Part shown: positions 33,841 to 45,723 of the stretch, one piece after another | Layout of the letters: the number at the start of each line of letters is the position of its first letter | Numbering within the stretch: the first letter of the stretch is position 1 | Assembly (NCBI GenBank): GCA_037176845.1 | Contig: JAYKXP010000034.1 | Coordinates: forward strand, 248,001-312,000 | Source of the DNA: Paramarasmius palmivorus | Lineage: Eukaryota > Basidiomycota > Agaricomycetes > Agaricales > Marasmiaceae | DNA: 64,000 bases | Direction: 5' to 3' | Position numbers and translations under genes: made by a program | The notes under the pieces: model-generated | The model's input: only the letters and a program-made list of their open reading frames with translations | Database searches by the model: none | What the model was told of the DNA's origin: nothing

Positions 33841-35917
33841 TCGTGCCCTTGCCATACTCATTCCTATTCCTCCAAGCTATGTCCACCATCCAAGTCGCCC
33901 GTTCCCATCCATACCCACTTGATATGCCCATACTGTTGACTACTAGTGTTAGCCATCTCACTACCATTTCTTCTTTTTTACCGCGACATGTCAAGATGTT
34001 GCTCGAAGTACACGCTCCTTGTTATTCCCGTTTTTTTGCTCCATATTCGTTACCTGGGTTGTTTTTTGTTGTAGAAGTGTTATCCTACGTACTATTGTGG
34101 ATGTCTGTAAATCAAATACCAAATATAACGATTCATCATGCCTGGCGCTACGCAGCCGACGCGGTTTCACAGCTTTCCCTCGACCTTCCACCTTGTTGTT
34201 CAGCGCTTCTCGCCCAAAGTTTTCTACTCGCATTCACTCGAGCTCGTCGACTTATCCTGGACATCACCGCGCCATCGTTCAACCTTTCCGGGTGATACAA
34301 GGTTCAAATCTGGTTCGTTGGCGTACGAAAAAGTTTTCCCGTTCTCATGACATGCTATAGCCTATGGTGCGTCTCACTGCTTCTTTTCCCCCCGTATCTT
34401 GATACTCATTCATATGCAGGCGAAGATTCTATGCTCCGAAGACAACACCTATCTCTCGCTACGACTCTGGCAACTCTGAAAACAGGCTGCCGAAGTTTTT
34501 TTAACCCTCAACCCTGCCCTCATCATCTCGAACTGGAAGCCACGCCCTTTCGAACCCTCAGACCTCTACCCTAGTTACCAACCAACGCAAATCGGCCTAT
34601 CATTGAGTCAGATAGTCTGATTCTGGGAGCTGGGGTATGTTCATTCGTCTCAACTCGTTATGTACTACCGCTCTGACTGGCCTCGTGCCCTAGCTCGTGG
34701 AATCGGCCTTAAGCCTGATGCTGGCGACGCAGGATAGGATCAACGAGCATGGCTGGGTGCGTGTATCGATCTCTGTTACCTTTACATCTAGCTGACAGTC
34801 GCTGCTTTTTACCATTACCCTTACAGACAGAGTCTCACGAACCTCGAAGGACATCCCACACATTTCCTTTTCCCCCAATTCTCGAAGTCTCCGTCATGGC
34901 TTTTTTGGCCATATCGACACTTTCACGTTTCTTTGCTGTCGGTTTCGCTGTACCTCATCATCAAACAGAAGTTATCAATGAATTCAAGGATCAAGATTCG
35001 CCGATACGTTGATGAAAAGTCGGAGTTTTGCATGGCGCGTTCACCTTAAGTACGTACATTTTCCTTTTTTCCTCCCGGGAATCGTGTTGCTGACATCCAG
35101 ACAACAGAACTGTCGACTATGCACGAGGAGACCCAGATGTCATTCATTTTGAAGATCTCGGCTCGTCTCTGGATCTACCGCGGCTCAGCATTCAAGCTTC
35201 AAGGTTGTAGAGTAAAATGTCAAAAGCAAAAGCATAAAGCGCTTCCGAGATCTTCAGGGCGTTCTGGTATGATTCCTCGTCTCTTGTCACTACCAATGCT
35301 CATGGATACGCAGTCAACTTCGCTCGCCCGGCTTGAGATGCTCTACGCTTACTGTGTATACTCTACGAGGGCTCAAACGAGGCTCACGAACAGTCCGAAG
35401 ACGTCTGAGAAACGACGAATACATACTCTCTGAAATCAACGGAACCCCTCAGTACCTGGACCTTCAACGTTTCAACTCTTGAATCGTTCGAGCTGGCTTT
35501 GCAGAAGATTGTGTTCCTTCGGTTCGTGTATATACCTACTGTGCAGCTCCTGCACATCGCCAAGTGTCGTTCCTAATAGGTATCCTAGATTACATTGTCG
35601 CAACTATCCCGCGTCAGGTCATCTATTGTATACTCTCCTTGCATTATAACGAGGACCGCTCTCTTCAAGTCACACTACTCGGGCCATTCCCTGCCCTCAG
35701 CGCTACCTACTGAGTTCGAGTGTGAAGCAAGGCGCGAAAAAACTCCAAACGTCTGGATATTGGTATCGTGGTGATGATTGTGCTACCTGATTACAGCTTC
35801 ACTGTGAGTTCTTGTTTCGTTATAGTCCGATCCATACTTAATCATTTCTGTGCCCAGTCCCGCGAAACCACAATCGTCGAACGGGCTTTGTCTTTGTAGG
35901 ATGCCGTCATCTCCAAC
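33841..35917. other. Decayed region sharing a block with 47.7-48.3 kb
   Basis: No intact gene. Frames such as ...T-L-N-P-A-L-I-I-S-N-W-K-P-R-P-F-E-P-S-D near 34500 and T-V-D-Y-A-R-G-D-P-D-V-I-H-F-E-D-L near 35110 look like former coding sequence broken by stops. The block 34660-35060 is related to 47690-48010 (shared TCTGACTGGCCTCGT-like and CTGACAGTCGCTGCTTTTTA). Confidence 0.45.
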
Positions 35918-36882
35918 ACTACGATCCTCTTTTTTTTTTTTTTTTTTTTTTTAGTTTCCTCGTTTATTCTCCGTCACGCCGTAGGCGTATGTTAGAGGTA
36001 TAATACATCTGATATCCTACTTGTTGTGTCTAAGGGTGTCTATAGTCTCCGAGCTATCCTTTGTGACCAGTGGCCCGCGATACGGGGCGCTGATGCGGGT
36101 GTATTCCGCCATTAAGTATCAATGTAAGCTAGTTGGATAGATAATTAGTGGGTCTGTTGAGTATGTACTTATTATATGATTTCCAATTGTCCTTGGCTGT
36201 TCCTGCGGATACGCTTTCTCGGGGGCTCTGGTTCGGGTACTTCTGGGATTCTCGGAAATGTGGTGCTAAGGCGTTTGGTTGCGCGGATGTAGGCCATGAG
36301 AGCCTCGAGGTTTTTTCGCGTGGTCAGGAGCTTCGACAGGGAGGAGGCGGCACTACCTATGTCCTGTCTGAGTGTTCTTCGATGTCGTGCGTATGTTGGA
36401 CAGAACATGAGGTAATGCTGGACCGTTTCCTGATGGTAACCGCATGTTGGGCATGCCGGGCTATTTGCCTTGTGCATTCGATGGAGGTGGTGATTAAGTG
36501 GTATGTGACCCGACCGCAGCTGCACTAGCAGGCTGACGATGGGCTTGGGAAGTCCGCAGATGAGTTTTCGGAAGTTGGAAGGCGTCGTAGCGTGTTCAAC
36601 GTGTCTGATTGTTCTCCGGTAATATTTGGACTCTCGCCATTCTTTCTCCATTGCTTGGTCGGCTTGTGCTCGCCACGTCTTCCGAATTGATGTCTTGTTG
36701 TGTGGTAGATTTCGCGTTAGGATTTGTGGTATGCCGTCGCCCTCGATGTGACTGTTCTCGTGCGTTGCCGCCTTCGCTTCTTCGTCAGCTCGCTCATTTC
36801 CTACGCAGCCTACATGTCCCGGAATCCATCGTACCCTCACCCGCAGCCCCCGGTGCTTGTCTCGCGCCCGACTACGATCCTC
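35918..36882 (-). mobile_element. 5'-truncated LINE (non-LTR retrotransposon) with target-site duplication
   Basis: Minus-strand insertion. A 23-nt T run on the plus strand (35930-35952) is its poly(A) tail, followed by a 3' UTR and an open frame. The 12-bp sequence ACTACGATCCTC flanks it on both sides (35918-35929 and 36871-36882), a clean target-site duplication. Only the distal end of ORF2 remains, so the copy is 5'-truncated at about 36870, as is usual for target-primed reverse transcription. Confidence 0.93.
36172..36870 (-). pseudogene. LINE ORF2 C-terminal fragment (RNase H end and zinc knuckle)
   Basis: The frame opens at the truncation point and runs to a stop at 36172. It has the C-terminal RNase H motif V-R-W-I-P-G-H-V-G-C-V-G-N-E-R-A-D-E-E-A, then about 100 aa of helical sequence. 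A Cys/His segment follows (C-P-T-C-G-Y...Q-E-T-V-Q-H-Y-L-M-F-C-P-T-Y), typical of fungal and arthropod LINE ORF2 ends. The reverse transcriptase and endonuclease are missing, so it is inert. The frame is intact, so insertion is probably recent. Confidence 0.9.
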
Positions 36883-39776
36883 AGTTAGGCTCCTCTGTTC
36901 CCTTCACGGACCATCATGGATGTAGCTAAGACCAAGCGTCGTATCAGCCAGAGACAGGAGAAAGGAGCGGTGAATTTGAAGGATTGGTAGATGCTTGGGA
37001 CGCATCTTCGGAGGAGCACTCCGGTCATGACGGAAGTAACGTTGAATTTTGGGCACGAGGATGTTGTGATGCGCAGATTCGCTGGCCTCTGACATGATCA
37101 ATATTAGGAACAATGTCAAAAGACGACGTAGAGATAGCTCAAGATGAAATCAACGTCGTTCCGGTGGCTTGGGAAGGGAATCGTTGTAGGTCGAATGAGG
37201 ACCACCTCAAATCCAACGAGGGTAACCTGACTCGTAGTCAATTCAATGTTGACAGTGGCGAAAAAACGATCCTTGCCAGTGAGCGATACTGCGACAAATA
37301 GGTGTGTGGCAGCGCTTGAGCGCGTGGTCATCGCGGCATAAAGCTGTCACATAAATCATGCTCGATTCTAGACAAGAATGCTGCGCACGCATAAACGCAG
37401 GGTACAGAAGTTCATTGAACGGGGTTATGCCAGAGCGGTGCATGCGGTTCATTCGTACTGTCCGAAGCAAGTCCTTTTGCAGGAGAGCGGGAAGCAAAGA
37501 TGTTGAAGGTAGTATGACTGGGATAATTGGCAAGACTCCGTTACTTGTACATTGGTCGGGAGTGATAAAATATATTCCAACCTAGAAATCCAACCCTGCA
37601 ATTGCGATTCGCATCTGAAGCATTCGCCGGGGTTGATTATGCCCCCTTCACGGATACGAATACGAATAAAGGCTGGTCAGGTCTAGCTGGCTATGATTTC
37701 TCAAGTGTGAGAATAACGACACTGACATATGTAGAGGCAGAGGCATACATTTTATAGTGACCACATCGTGCAGAATATGACAGAAGGCGACGCCAAGTCG
37801 AGAGGTCAAATAGCTGTTCGACGAGCTGTATCGATATATCATAAAACACAGAAGGCCGTTTCTGATGGAAACATTAATTATGTCAATGACCAGTGCATCC
37901 GCAGCGAAAGAAGTCGTAATGAGCGCCCATCTACGATGAATTAGCTCACTGGCGCAGGAATATCAATCCACCGAACTGTGAAGGAGGAGGAACACATAGC
38001 AACACATTTGTTCGGCATCCAAAGCAAAGCTACGCTCCCTCGACGATAAATCGATCAAACACAAAATCAAAGCGTAGATCAAGCGAAGTACTCCGGGGTC
38101 GTACATTCAATGGTGTACTACAATCCATCCATCCTGACCAGTGCAGGTCCGAAAAAAAGTAACGAAAAGAACCAAAGAGAAGAATGCTAACGCAGGTCTC
38201 GCAAGATATATACAGCTTGTGGAACAGCTCTTTGATGAGGTTGATCTGTGTCGGTGTTTATGAGCATTGATAGCGACAAAGGAGAAAGAACCATACCGGA
38301 GATCGCGGAAGCATACGTTTTCGCAGGCTTCCCCTCGAACCTAGGGCTAGATCCTTAAAATGAACGTCATCTTGGCACTCGCACACATATAGCGTAGTCG
38401 AGGATGGGTTTCATGATCTGTTGTCCGAATGTTATAGTGATACGGTTCCCTAGAATAAGAGGAACATGTGCGTGCCTGGATAAAAAAACCGTCTGTCTCC
38501 AGTTCCGGTCAATACTTGACGTTTGGATCTCTATCAGTAACTTCTTCTGCTCGACGAAGAGGTGCGACGGAACATGATGCAGAGAGACGTGAAGATGTTG
38601 GTATAGCCAGAAACAGTCGTGACAGAGAGCTCGAAGGCATCGAGAGCGCTTGAAAAAGAATAGTCGTTTTGACGTCTTCGTGTGGTTGGCGTCACTGCTT
38701 TCTGTGAAGGGAATGGTAAAGACTAGAGACTATCAGGCCGTGTGTGGAAATGAACAGAGATAGGTGCACGTACCTAATCATGTCTTGGGCCTCTCGTCTA
38801 CCTCATCCTTAACGCTTGCGCCGAAGCCTTTTCCAAGCGGTACGCGACCATTTCCGGGGGTACATTATGAGATCAGTCGAACGAAGATACCCCACTAGGA
38901 TTATGGGTGCGTGTTCTGATGACAAATTTGTATCCAAAAATCGAGGGCTCGAGAGAATGGGGACCAGCGCTGAGGCTTTGTAGCACTGGTGGTATCCAGG
39001 ATTCATGCTGCTGTTCTATCAAGGTCTTTAAGAGTCACCGATGTCTGCCTCCAGGTGTCGTTCGATCTGGCGCAGACTGGTCACGATGGGTGTATCTTGT
39101 TTGCGGACCACAGGATCTTCGCGAACCTGCATATCGATAAGTATCGGTGTACGAAGAAAAAAGTGCAGTGAAACGCACCTTGAGCCGTATCATCCACCTT
39201 GTGCCCTTTCGTATCGTCGTCTCAACAGAAATTGGGTTGAATTGACACCTGGTGCTGCGTAAGAGAGAATGTCGACAACGGGAGTTTCATCGGCGCCGAC
39301 AGTCGGTGAGCTCAAGAGGGCATGAGGTGCAATATATAGCGAACCTGAGACGAAAGCATTGAACGTCGTGCATTTGATGTTGAACGTTGCAGCCGAGCAA
39401 CATGGTGGTTGAAGGAAAAGATGCGCAACGGCCCCGGGCATGAAGAATTATTACATTTATCTAGCACACACAGATACTAGTACAACATGCTACATATTCT
39501 CGTAAGTAGTTTACTATAACACATATCCAGAAAACACTTTGCAAATGGGAAAACGACGAAAAAAGGCTAAGGAACGTGTAGAACGCGAAAACTAAGCAAG
39601 ATAAGAAAACACATCGACAACAATTCGACAAGTCACGATAGGAAAATGACAAGTAGGAAGCGTAGATGTAATACATACAACGGATTCAGTTGTACCTACA
39701 GTTGGGCGATATCGAGAAGCGGGGAAGTGTGATGATGATGGGTGGTTTCGAGGATTAGTGAGAGCTGAGAGCTCGA
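36883..39776. other. Gene-poor stretch
   Basis: No gene supported. Short minus-strand frames near 39441-39000 have possible GT-AG junctions (an acceptor ATATGCAG near 39132 followed by V-R-E-D-P-V-V-R-K-Q) but no family match. Otherwise nothing seen. Confidence 0.4.
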
Positions 39777-40501
39777 TTACAAGCCTATGGGCAACTTGTC
39801 AGTGGACCGTCTTTCCTGGGACAATAAATGACAAACCTTGGTTATGATGACGAGTATGAACATGAGATGGGGGGTATGTAGGTGGCGGAGGGGTGATAGA
39901 TGACAATGATGAGCTTTGCGCCGAGTTCCAAGGATTGGATTGGAGCTGACCTTGACTATGAAGTTCAATCTTGATCTAGAAACTTGTCAGTGAAATACAG
40001 AACGAAGAGTAATGATGATAACGTACTTGCAATTCTCGCTCGAGGGCATCAGCCTGCTTGTACCAAGCGACGATTTCGGGCACTAACGACGGATGTAAAC
40101 CAAGGTAAATCCTCCATAGCGACGGCGCGTCATCCATGTTGAGGGCTTTGATGCGGATCTCAGATGCCTCGGTCTTTAGGCTGTCGAGATAGGCGTATCA
40201 GCAAGGGAATCAACACAAGATCAAGGAATACGCGCTCTGTTCGTCTCTGTGTCATTGTCGCTAGAATGGATCCATTGAGGCAACCTTCAACGCTGGCATT
40301 GCTCCAGACCTCGTCGAGAGACTTTTCCTTTGCGGTGAGCTCAAGGATGGTCACGCAAGGGTAGCGTGAGCGAAGGTATGGCCAGGATGCACCAACGAGG
40401 GCGGACATAACAGTTAGGGCAACCACGTAGGTAGAGTAGCTGCCAGCATCGGGGTCATTGTTGGTGGTGAGTTGAGGAATCTGAAAGGAAGCAGGGGCCA
40501 T
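39777..40501 (-). CDS. RYPC-motif membrane protein family, member 3
   Basis: 188 aa, four exons: 40501-40236, 40180-40027, 39975-39837 and 39784-39777. The start at 40501 is chosen over 40543 because a TATA box (40547-40556) ends only 4 bp before the upstream ATG. One helix (about 24-41), R-S-R-Y-P-C (Cys49), E-L-T-A-K-E, M-T-Q-R-R-T. Exon 2: T-E-A-S-E-I-R...Y-L-G-L-H-P-S-L-V-P-E-I-V-A-W-Y, A-D-A-L-E-R-E-L-Q. The last exon is 8 nt, as in member 2. Intron 1 either uses a GC donor at the conserved phase-2 site or a shifted GT donor (40231) with a later acceptor. Nearest relative of member 2, in inverse orientation. Confidence 0.75.
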
Positions 40502-40546
40502 GAATCCGAAAGGTGTTTGTGGAATAGAGAGGAAAGGGGACATACG

Positions 40547-40556
40547 TTTTTATAGT
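40547..40556 (-). promoter_or_regulatory. TATA box of family member 3
   Basis: The minus strand reads ACTATAAAAA, about 46 bp upstream of the ATG at 40501. It decides the start codon. Confidence 0.6.
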
Positions 40557-40704
40557 ATCTAGTCGGTGAGGATACGCAACGGAGTTGTAGCTACATACAA
40601 CTAGCTCAAGTCATTTGATAATGTGTTACCTCGACCTGCAGGAGCGTGTGAAAGTTGTAGAAGCAAGAAGGAATTGGGTAGCAAGGTTGCATTATCAGAC
40701 TTAA

Positions 40705-40842
40705 GAGAAAACAGGTAGAGATCAGACGAAGGGTACATCATGAAATGACAGTGGGAAAGAATTACTTCCTAGAGAGAAAACAGGTAGAGATCAGACAAAG
40801 GGTACATCATGAAATGACAGTGGGAAAGAATTACTTCCTAGA
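40705..40842. repeat. 69-bp tandem duplication
   Basis: Units 40705-40773 and 40774-40842 differ at one base (GACGAA against GACAAA). Very recent duplication in the member 3/4 intergenic region. Confidence 0.95.
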
Positions 40843-41700
40843 GTTGGTCGATAGTAGTAAAAATGCAAATCCGTGACATAAGAGGTCGCCCTCGCTGATA
40901 GAGTGACTGTTACTTCCCGATTTGGTAGTCACAGTCACGCGTTACATACCTAAAAAGGAAGATGTTTCACTTTTCTGAGGTCGGTCAAGGTCAAACCTCA
41001 CCCCAGCCACTAGTGGTTTACACCCTAGTTACCTATGGGTATTAGCTTTCCTTTCATCGTGTTTTCGATCCAAAAGACTGACCTGTGCTATTGCAGAAAA
41101 AAAAGTTTTATTTTTGCCTGTTTACACTAAACCCGCTGATGTCGAATAGTTGCAGCCTACCTTGGTACGTGTTTCGCCTCTTCCAAGATTCAGTGAACTG
41201 GTATTCGTCCGTCGGTGAGCTCATTGTAGATGGGCGCTCATTATGACTTCTTTCGTTCCTTCCCGCTGCGGGTGTGTGCCGTTCATTGACACGGAAGATG
41301 TTTCCATCAGAACGGTCTTCTGGATAACGATATTGCTGTTGTCGACTTCGTGTCATTCTTCAACTTCATACTATTGCGTCCCCCGTCGTATCCTGTACCA
41401 TGTGTTCATTGTGATAGATAGATAGATTACCCTCTCATTTTGGAACAACAGGAATACATGCCTCCGCATGTCAGTGTCATGATCTTCACATTTGAGAAAT
41501 CGTGGTCAGCTGAAACTGACCAGCCTCTATTTCGATGGTAATGTAAGTAACGCTTATAAGTATATTCGTTTTCGTGAATGGGGCACAGAGGGTGTTCCCA
41601 TATTACTGTAACCTTAGTGAGCGCTTCAAAGTTTTCGGAAATTGCAGGTCAGTGATATATTTCGTCACTCCCGACCGTTTTACAAATAATGTGCCAGTGT

Positions 41701-41872
41701 GATGACTATTTCCAAATGCGACAAAGCGACGCACTCCGGATGCACGATTTAATTTCCTGACGAACCATCTCGTAGATTTTAGTTAGGATGATGACTATTT
41801 CCAAATGCGACAAAGCGATGCACCCTGCCAGTGGATGCACCATTTCATTTCCTGACGAACCCTCTCCTAGAT
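41701..41872. repeat. Imperfect direct repeat upstream of member 4
   Basis: GATGACTATTTCCAAATGCG followed by about 60 similar bp occurs at about 41701 and again at about 41788. The second copy continues into the sequence shared with the inverted repeat upstream of member 7. Confidence 0.85.
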
Positions 41873-41940
41873 TTCTGCCGTTGGTTAAAAGAGGTCTAGC
41901 AAAAGGTACTGTTAGATCAAAGTCCCCCCCCCCCTCTGTA

Positions 41941-42698
41941 ATGGCCACCAACACTGGACCAGACGCAGCTCTCCAGCTTTCTAGCAGCACCCCCGATACC
42001 AGCAGCTACTTGACCTATTTCACTTTGGCTCCTGACATTGCCGGTGTCATATGGCGATACATCCGGTTTCAGTACCCCTGCATTACCATCTCAGAGCTGG
42101 AGACAAAAGAAAGATCTGTCGATGCTGTCTGGGAGAACGTCCTCAAATATTATCTGGGGTCATCCGGCACGTATGAGGACATGGCGCAGAGGCGAAGCGA
42201 GTTCGTGCACCTGAAGTTCCTGATTTTCTTTGAGCGCTAAGCTAATCCAATCGTAGCCTAAAAATGAATGGGTCAGAAATTCGGACTCGCAGTTTGGAGA
42301 TGGCGTCATCAGCCTGGAGTGTCTGTGTTGGTTTCCATCCTGCGATCATCTCTGACATTGTTGCGTGGCACAGAGAGGCAGATCAATTTGAACGAGAGCT
42401 ATTGGTGCGTCAGCTGAACAGTAATCAGAAATCAATACAAAATAATGATAATATTGCCAGTTGATCACAGAAGCCGGGGTTCGAGAGCGGCTCAGAGGGC
42501 AACAGAAGAGGGATGCTGCTAGCAGCTCCAACAGTCAACAGGACATGGCGCAGTCTGTTTCTCTGCCTCCGCCTGCTCTTACGCGCCAGAATCGTCGATA
42601 TACTGAAGGTTTGTGGCATTCAGATTACTACTCACAGGCGTCTTGTTGACTGTTGCGCCAATTCAGGATCTTTGTCTCCACATGTTCTGCCTTTGTAA
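41941..42698 (+). CDS. RYPC-motif membrane protein family, member 4
   Basis: 195 aa, four exons: 41941-42200, 42257-42404, 42461-42608 and 42667-42698. Ser/Thr-rich N-terminus, one helix (about 24-39), R-F-Q-Y-P-C (Cys47), I-S-E-L-E-T-K-E, D-M-A-Q-R-R-S. Exon 2 (148 nt): N-G-S-E-I-R...S-A-W...V-G-F-H-P-A-I-I-S-D-I-V-A-W-H then E-A-D-Q-F-E-R-E-L-L. Exon 3 is Gln/Arg-rich and exon 4 ends G-S-L-S-P-H-V-L-P-L. The final 32-nt exon is supported because its peptide is conserved in member 7 while the intron between them is not. It is the duplicate of member 7, about 7.6 kb away in the same orientation. Confidence 0.8.
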
Positions 42699-45021
42699 AG
42701 TCTTCTTCCGAGTCGACACAGCTATCACCCTCCTTATTGCTACTCGTGCATGCTTTCCCGTTTTCAAGCTGTAGTCTGGTCCTTTGATATTGTGTAAGAC
42801 TATATATATAACGCATATCTCATATCTTTTATCTGGATGAAGTTGCTTACGAGCGATATCAAAAGTTCGAAGTCACGAACCCCGCAAATCAATCGAAAGA
42901 AGCAGGATCATCCCATTGTCAACGCACCTGCTATATCCGGACCGATCGGAAGTAGTGAGCTGCCGGCGGCAACGAATATGATTACACTCCCCTGATGGCT
43001 GTGCTGCTTGGCACGCTTGAAAATGAACCACCATGGCCTCCTGCCTCTGCTCAGCTGTGCTCGTACTCTTCCTCTCTCTGGACCGTTTTGGAATCATTTT
43101 GATGCTTTTTTAAAAACTTCGAGCTTAATCTGTTTGAAGAACCGTCCGGCTCTTTCTGTGGGCGACACAGCAGAATGAGGTCCTTGGTTTCAATGCCAGG
43201 CATTCTTGTAGCACTGGCAAGAGGTTCATCCTGTCAATATGCCCTGCCGCAGTACAAGCATTTCGACTAGGTCACAGTTGGAGAACCCACCCCTTTTCGA
43301 CTGTTGTTAAAGGTTTGCATCGTTGGGTATGTGTACTTGTCATCGTCACCTCACTTGACATTCGCCCTCACTGAAAATCCAGACTATGCTCTGAATATTG
43401 ACAACTACTTGCAAAGCTTTCACGTCTCATGGTTGCCTTTTTTCTGTTTCAAGTGGTTTCAGCCTTTCTCGGACATGCCGTCGCCGTACCACCGATTCGT
43501 CCCCCCAAAAATTGTTGATGCAGTATATGGATGAGAGTCAGCCGTTCAGATTGTGTTGGCACGTAGCCATGTGTGTTTACTTTCATCTTCAGGACTATAT
43601 GGCTGATATTGCGTAAAGCAGAACATGAACACGATCCGGAACCTCAGGCCTCATGGGTGGAATCCGAATAAGTACAAGAGCTGTCAGTGGCAGCAAGACA
43701 CGGTCGATTCTGGAGATTCACCACAGGAGCTTTTCTTGTCGCTACTCTACCTTCGATACTCCCATGACGTAGAACCAAGAGCCAAAAGCTAGGCTTTGAC
43801 ACGCTTCCGAGATCATTCTTACCCACCGGTACGCTTCTTTCTCGCCTGTCGTTTAACAATGGTCATAGCTTACTCACATGTACCTTCCAGAACCCCATCT
43901 TTGGCGAGACGCTGGGGAGCCCTACGTTAATATCTATCGCTCTTGATCTGTTCTACTCTTGTGGCTCTACACTTGTCGTCATAGAACGTGGGCAATCTAT
44001 ACAGTTCGCAATCATGCGTCGCCCCGCATTAATCTCAATCAGCCGATTACTTAGGTCTATAGTCCGCATTGCAACCGCAATGGGTGAAATAGCCTTTCGC
44101 GTGCTGTTCCCGATGGCCTAGTGTATCACACCCTTCACGGCAACTTTGCGCCCGCGTCTTTCGCTACCTACGTTATCATCGTGGTTCCCTGCGGCCATTA
44201 GCCTTTGGGCTATTGTACCCAAATGTCTACCTTCACTAGAAGGTTACTAATCAGATAACCGTACGTCATCTTACTTTCTTTCACTCTTCTCTCTAGCTGA
44301 ACAGTCCATCCAACTAGAAGCTGCGGTCAAACATCAAGACGCATTTCAAAGCAGGTATCGTTGTCAATCGCCCTACCTTCCTACTTGTGACATCCGTATC
44401 GTGATACGCTACCGTCCCATCTAAGCCATTGTAAACAGCCATGGCGGTGTTAACAGAACAACGACGCGGGGACGTTGTCATCAAGACTTCGACATGGTTG
44501 GGGTTTATGCTGTCCAGTGAGTGTGAACATCCGCAAAAGGGCAAAGGGAGCCATCTTACAGCTCTATTTCTAGTGCTGTTCTTGCGTGCCCGAAATGAAT
44601 TCGCTATTAGTCTGCTGACAGAGACCAATTCCCATACCCCAGACCTCACTATCCTCATTATGCTTCACATACTGTTCCACCCACTACTTTGTCCATTTCT
44701 GTTCAGTTTCTAAACTACGCCTCTCATTCTGCTCATGAAGCCGTCTCGTAGAAATCAGGTTATGGAAGTTGCGGCCTGCCTGGGAATCCAGAAACCCCCC
44801 AAATCAGGGTGCTTCCGTGACTTTGACAGAGAACTCTGCGTGGGTGTTCGCATCTTTTTACTTTCCTTTACTTGAACTTATTTTATTTATTCTAATTTCC
44901 ATTTTATTTAACTTTCTTTTTCTATATGCTGTCGATTAAATGTAGGGTATTAAAAGGGATTTATCCCCCATTTTTCTTCCCCCATCTCTGACCAGCTTTC
45001 ACTGGTATTCTTCAGCTTGCG
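42699..45021. other. Gene-poor stretch
   Basis: The 3' part of the segmental duplication (to about 43020), then no supportable gene. A plus frame at 43304-43534 and a minus frame at 44658-44314 have no splice or family support. Promoter of member 5 at the right; the 44880-44950 stretch is very T/A-rich. Confidence 0.45.
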
Positions 45022-45723
45022 ATGGCCAGCGAATCCACTTCCTGCCTCTCAACGGCTATCTCCGAAACCTTCGACCACAAGTCTATAACCATTCTGGTAT
45101 TTCTCACCCTCGTTCTTCTTGGACTCATCTCCCGCTACCTTCTCCTGCGTTTTCCTTGCTTTACCCTCGCCAGTCTTAACGGTGCAGAGACACACCTCGA
45201 AGAGGTTTTTGATGACGCCGTTAAGAACGACTCGCTTTATGGCGCCGATCTAGAGAATTTTACCCTGTCAAAACTCAGGTAAGTCAGCCAGTCTTATCAG
45301 ATGGAGCCAGACTTCAAACTCACCATACAAATTCAGGCTTAAGAAAAGAGCATCCGAGTTGCGCTCTCGAGGACTTCAGATCCGTCACCGATTTTGGAAT
45401 ATCAATCTGGGACTTCATCTGGAGTTAGTCCTGGATATCGTTGAGTGGTACGCCGAGGTAGAGGTCCTGCAAAGAGATATCCAGGTACTTACCTTTAAAC
45501 CTTTCGTGTGGCGGACTGTTCACTGACGTCCAACCTCCAATAGGCCCTCGTCGAGCATGATAACCAGCATCGATGCGATGCCGAGCTCCACAGGCGGGAG
45601 AACACAGCTTCTCGAACGCCACCTTCAGCCACGACGATCGCGACTCCTGGCGCCTCGCCGCCGTTGGCTACGTCCGCCATTTTACGTACCCAGAGTATGT
45701 CGTGTCTATGCCGTTCGACTTGA
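45022..45723 (+). CDS. RYPC-motif membrane protein family, member 5
   Basis: 194 aa in three exons (45022-45278, 45337-45484, 45544-45723). One strongly hydrophobic helix (about 21-37: S-I-T-I-L-V-F-L-T-L-V-L-L-G-L-I), then L-L-R-F-P-C (Cys46), L-A-S-L-N-G-A-E, L-E-E-V-F-D-D-A and L-Y-G-A-D-L-E-N-F. Exon 2 (148 nt, phase 2 to 0): K-R-A-S-E-L-R...F-W-N-I-N-L-G-L-H-L-E-L-V-L-D-I-V-E-W-Y, L-Q-R-D-I-Q. The third exon starts A-L-V-E-H-D-N-Q-H-R and becomes Pro/Ser/Thr-rich. A diverged member without a close duplicate in the window. The last exon could splice again near 45711. Confidence 0.72.

Larger units (their letters stand above)
40502..41940. other. Promoter regions and repeats between members 3 and 4
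   Basis: Divergent intergenic region with the 69-bp tandem duplication (40705-40842), the start of the 41.2-43.0 kb segmental duplication, a GATA microsatellite (41413-41427), the paired repeat at 41701-41872 and a C10 run just before the ATG of member 4. No gene. Confidence 0.6.
41231..43020 (+). repeat. Segmental duplication, copy 1
   Basis: Matches about 48570-50770 in the same order and orientation: the 5' block around 41231-41430, the flank at 41600-41940, all four exons of member 4, and the 3' flank at 42880-43020 (compare AGAAGCAGGA, GCTATATCCGG, ATGCCGGCGGC). Interrupted by indels. Confidence 0.8.

Noticed and set aside
33681..34295. 204-codon open frame on the plus strand
   Set aside because: It is the read-through of exon 3 of family member 2. 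A donor at 33781 and acceptor at 33832, conserved in member 3, end the gene at 33840. I keep the long form only as a possible isoform.
36148..36528. 126-codon plus-strand frame
   Set aside because: Antisense shadow of the LINE ORF2 fragment on the minus strand.
42873..43097. Conserved small minus-strand frame (partner 50622-50834)
   Set aside because: Similarity is explained by the segmental duplication. The two frames differ at the N-terminus and show no codon-biased substitution pattern that I can see.
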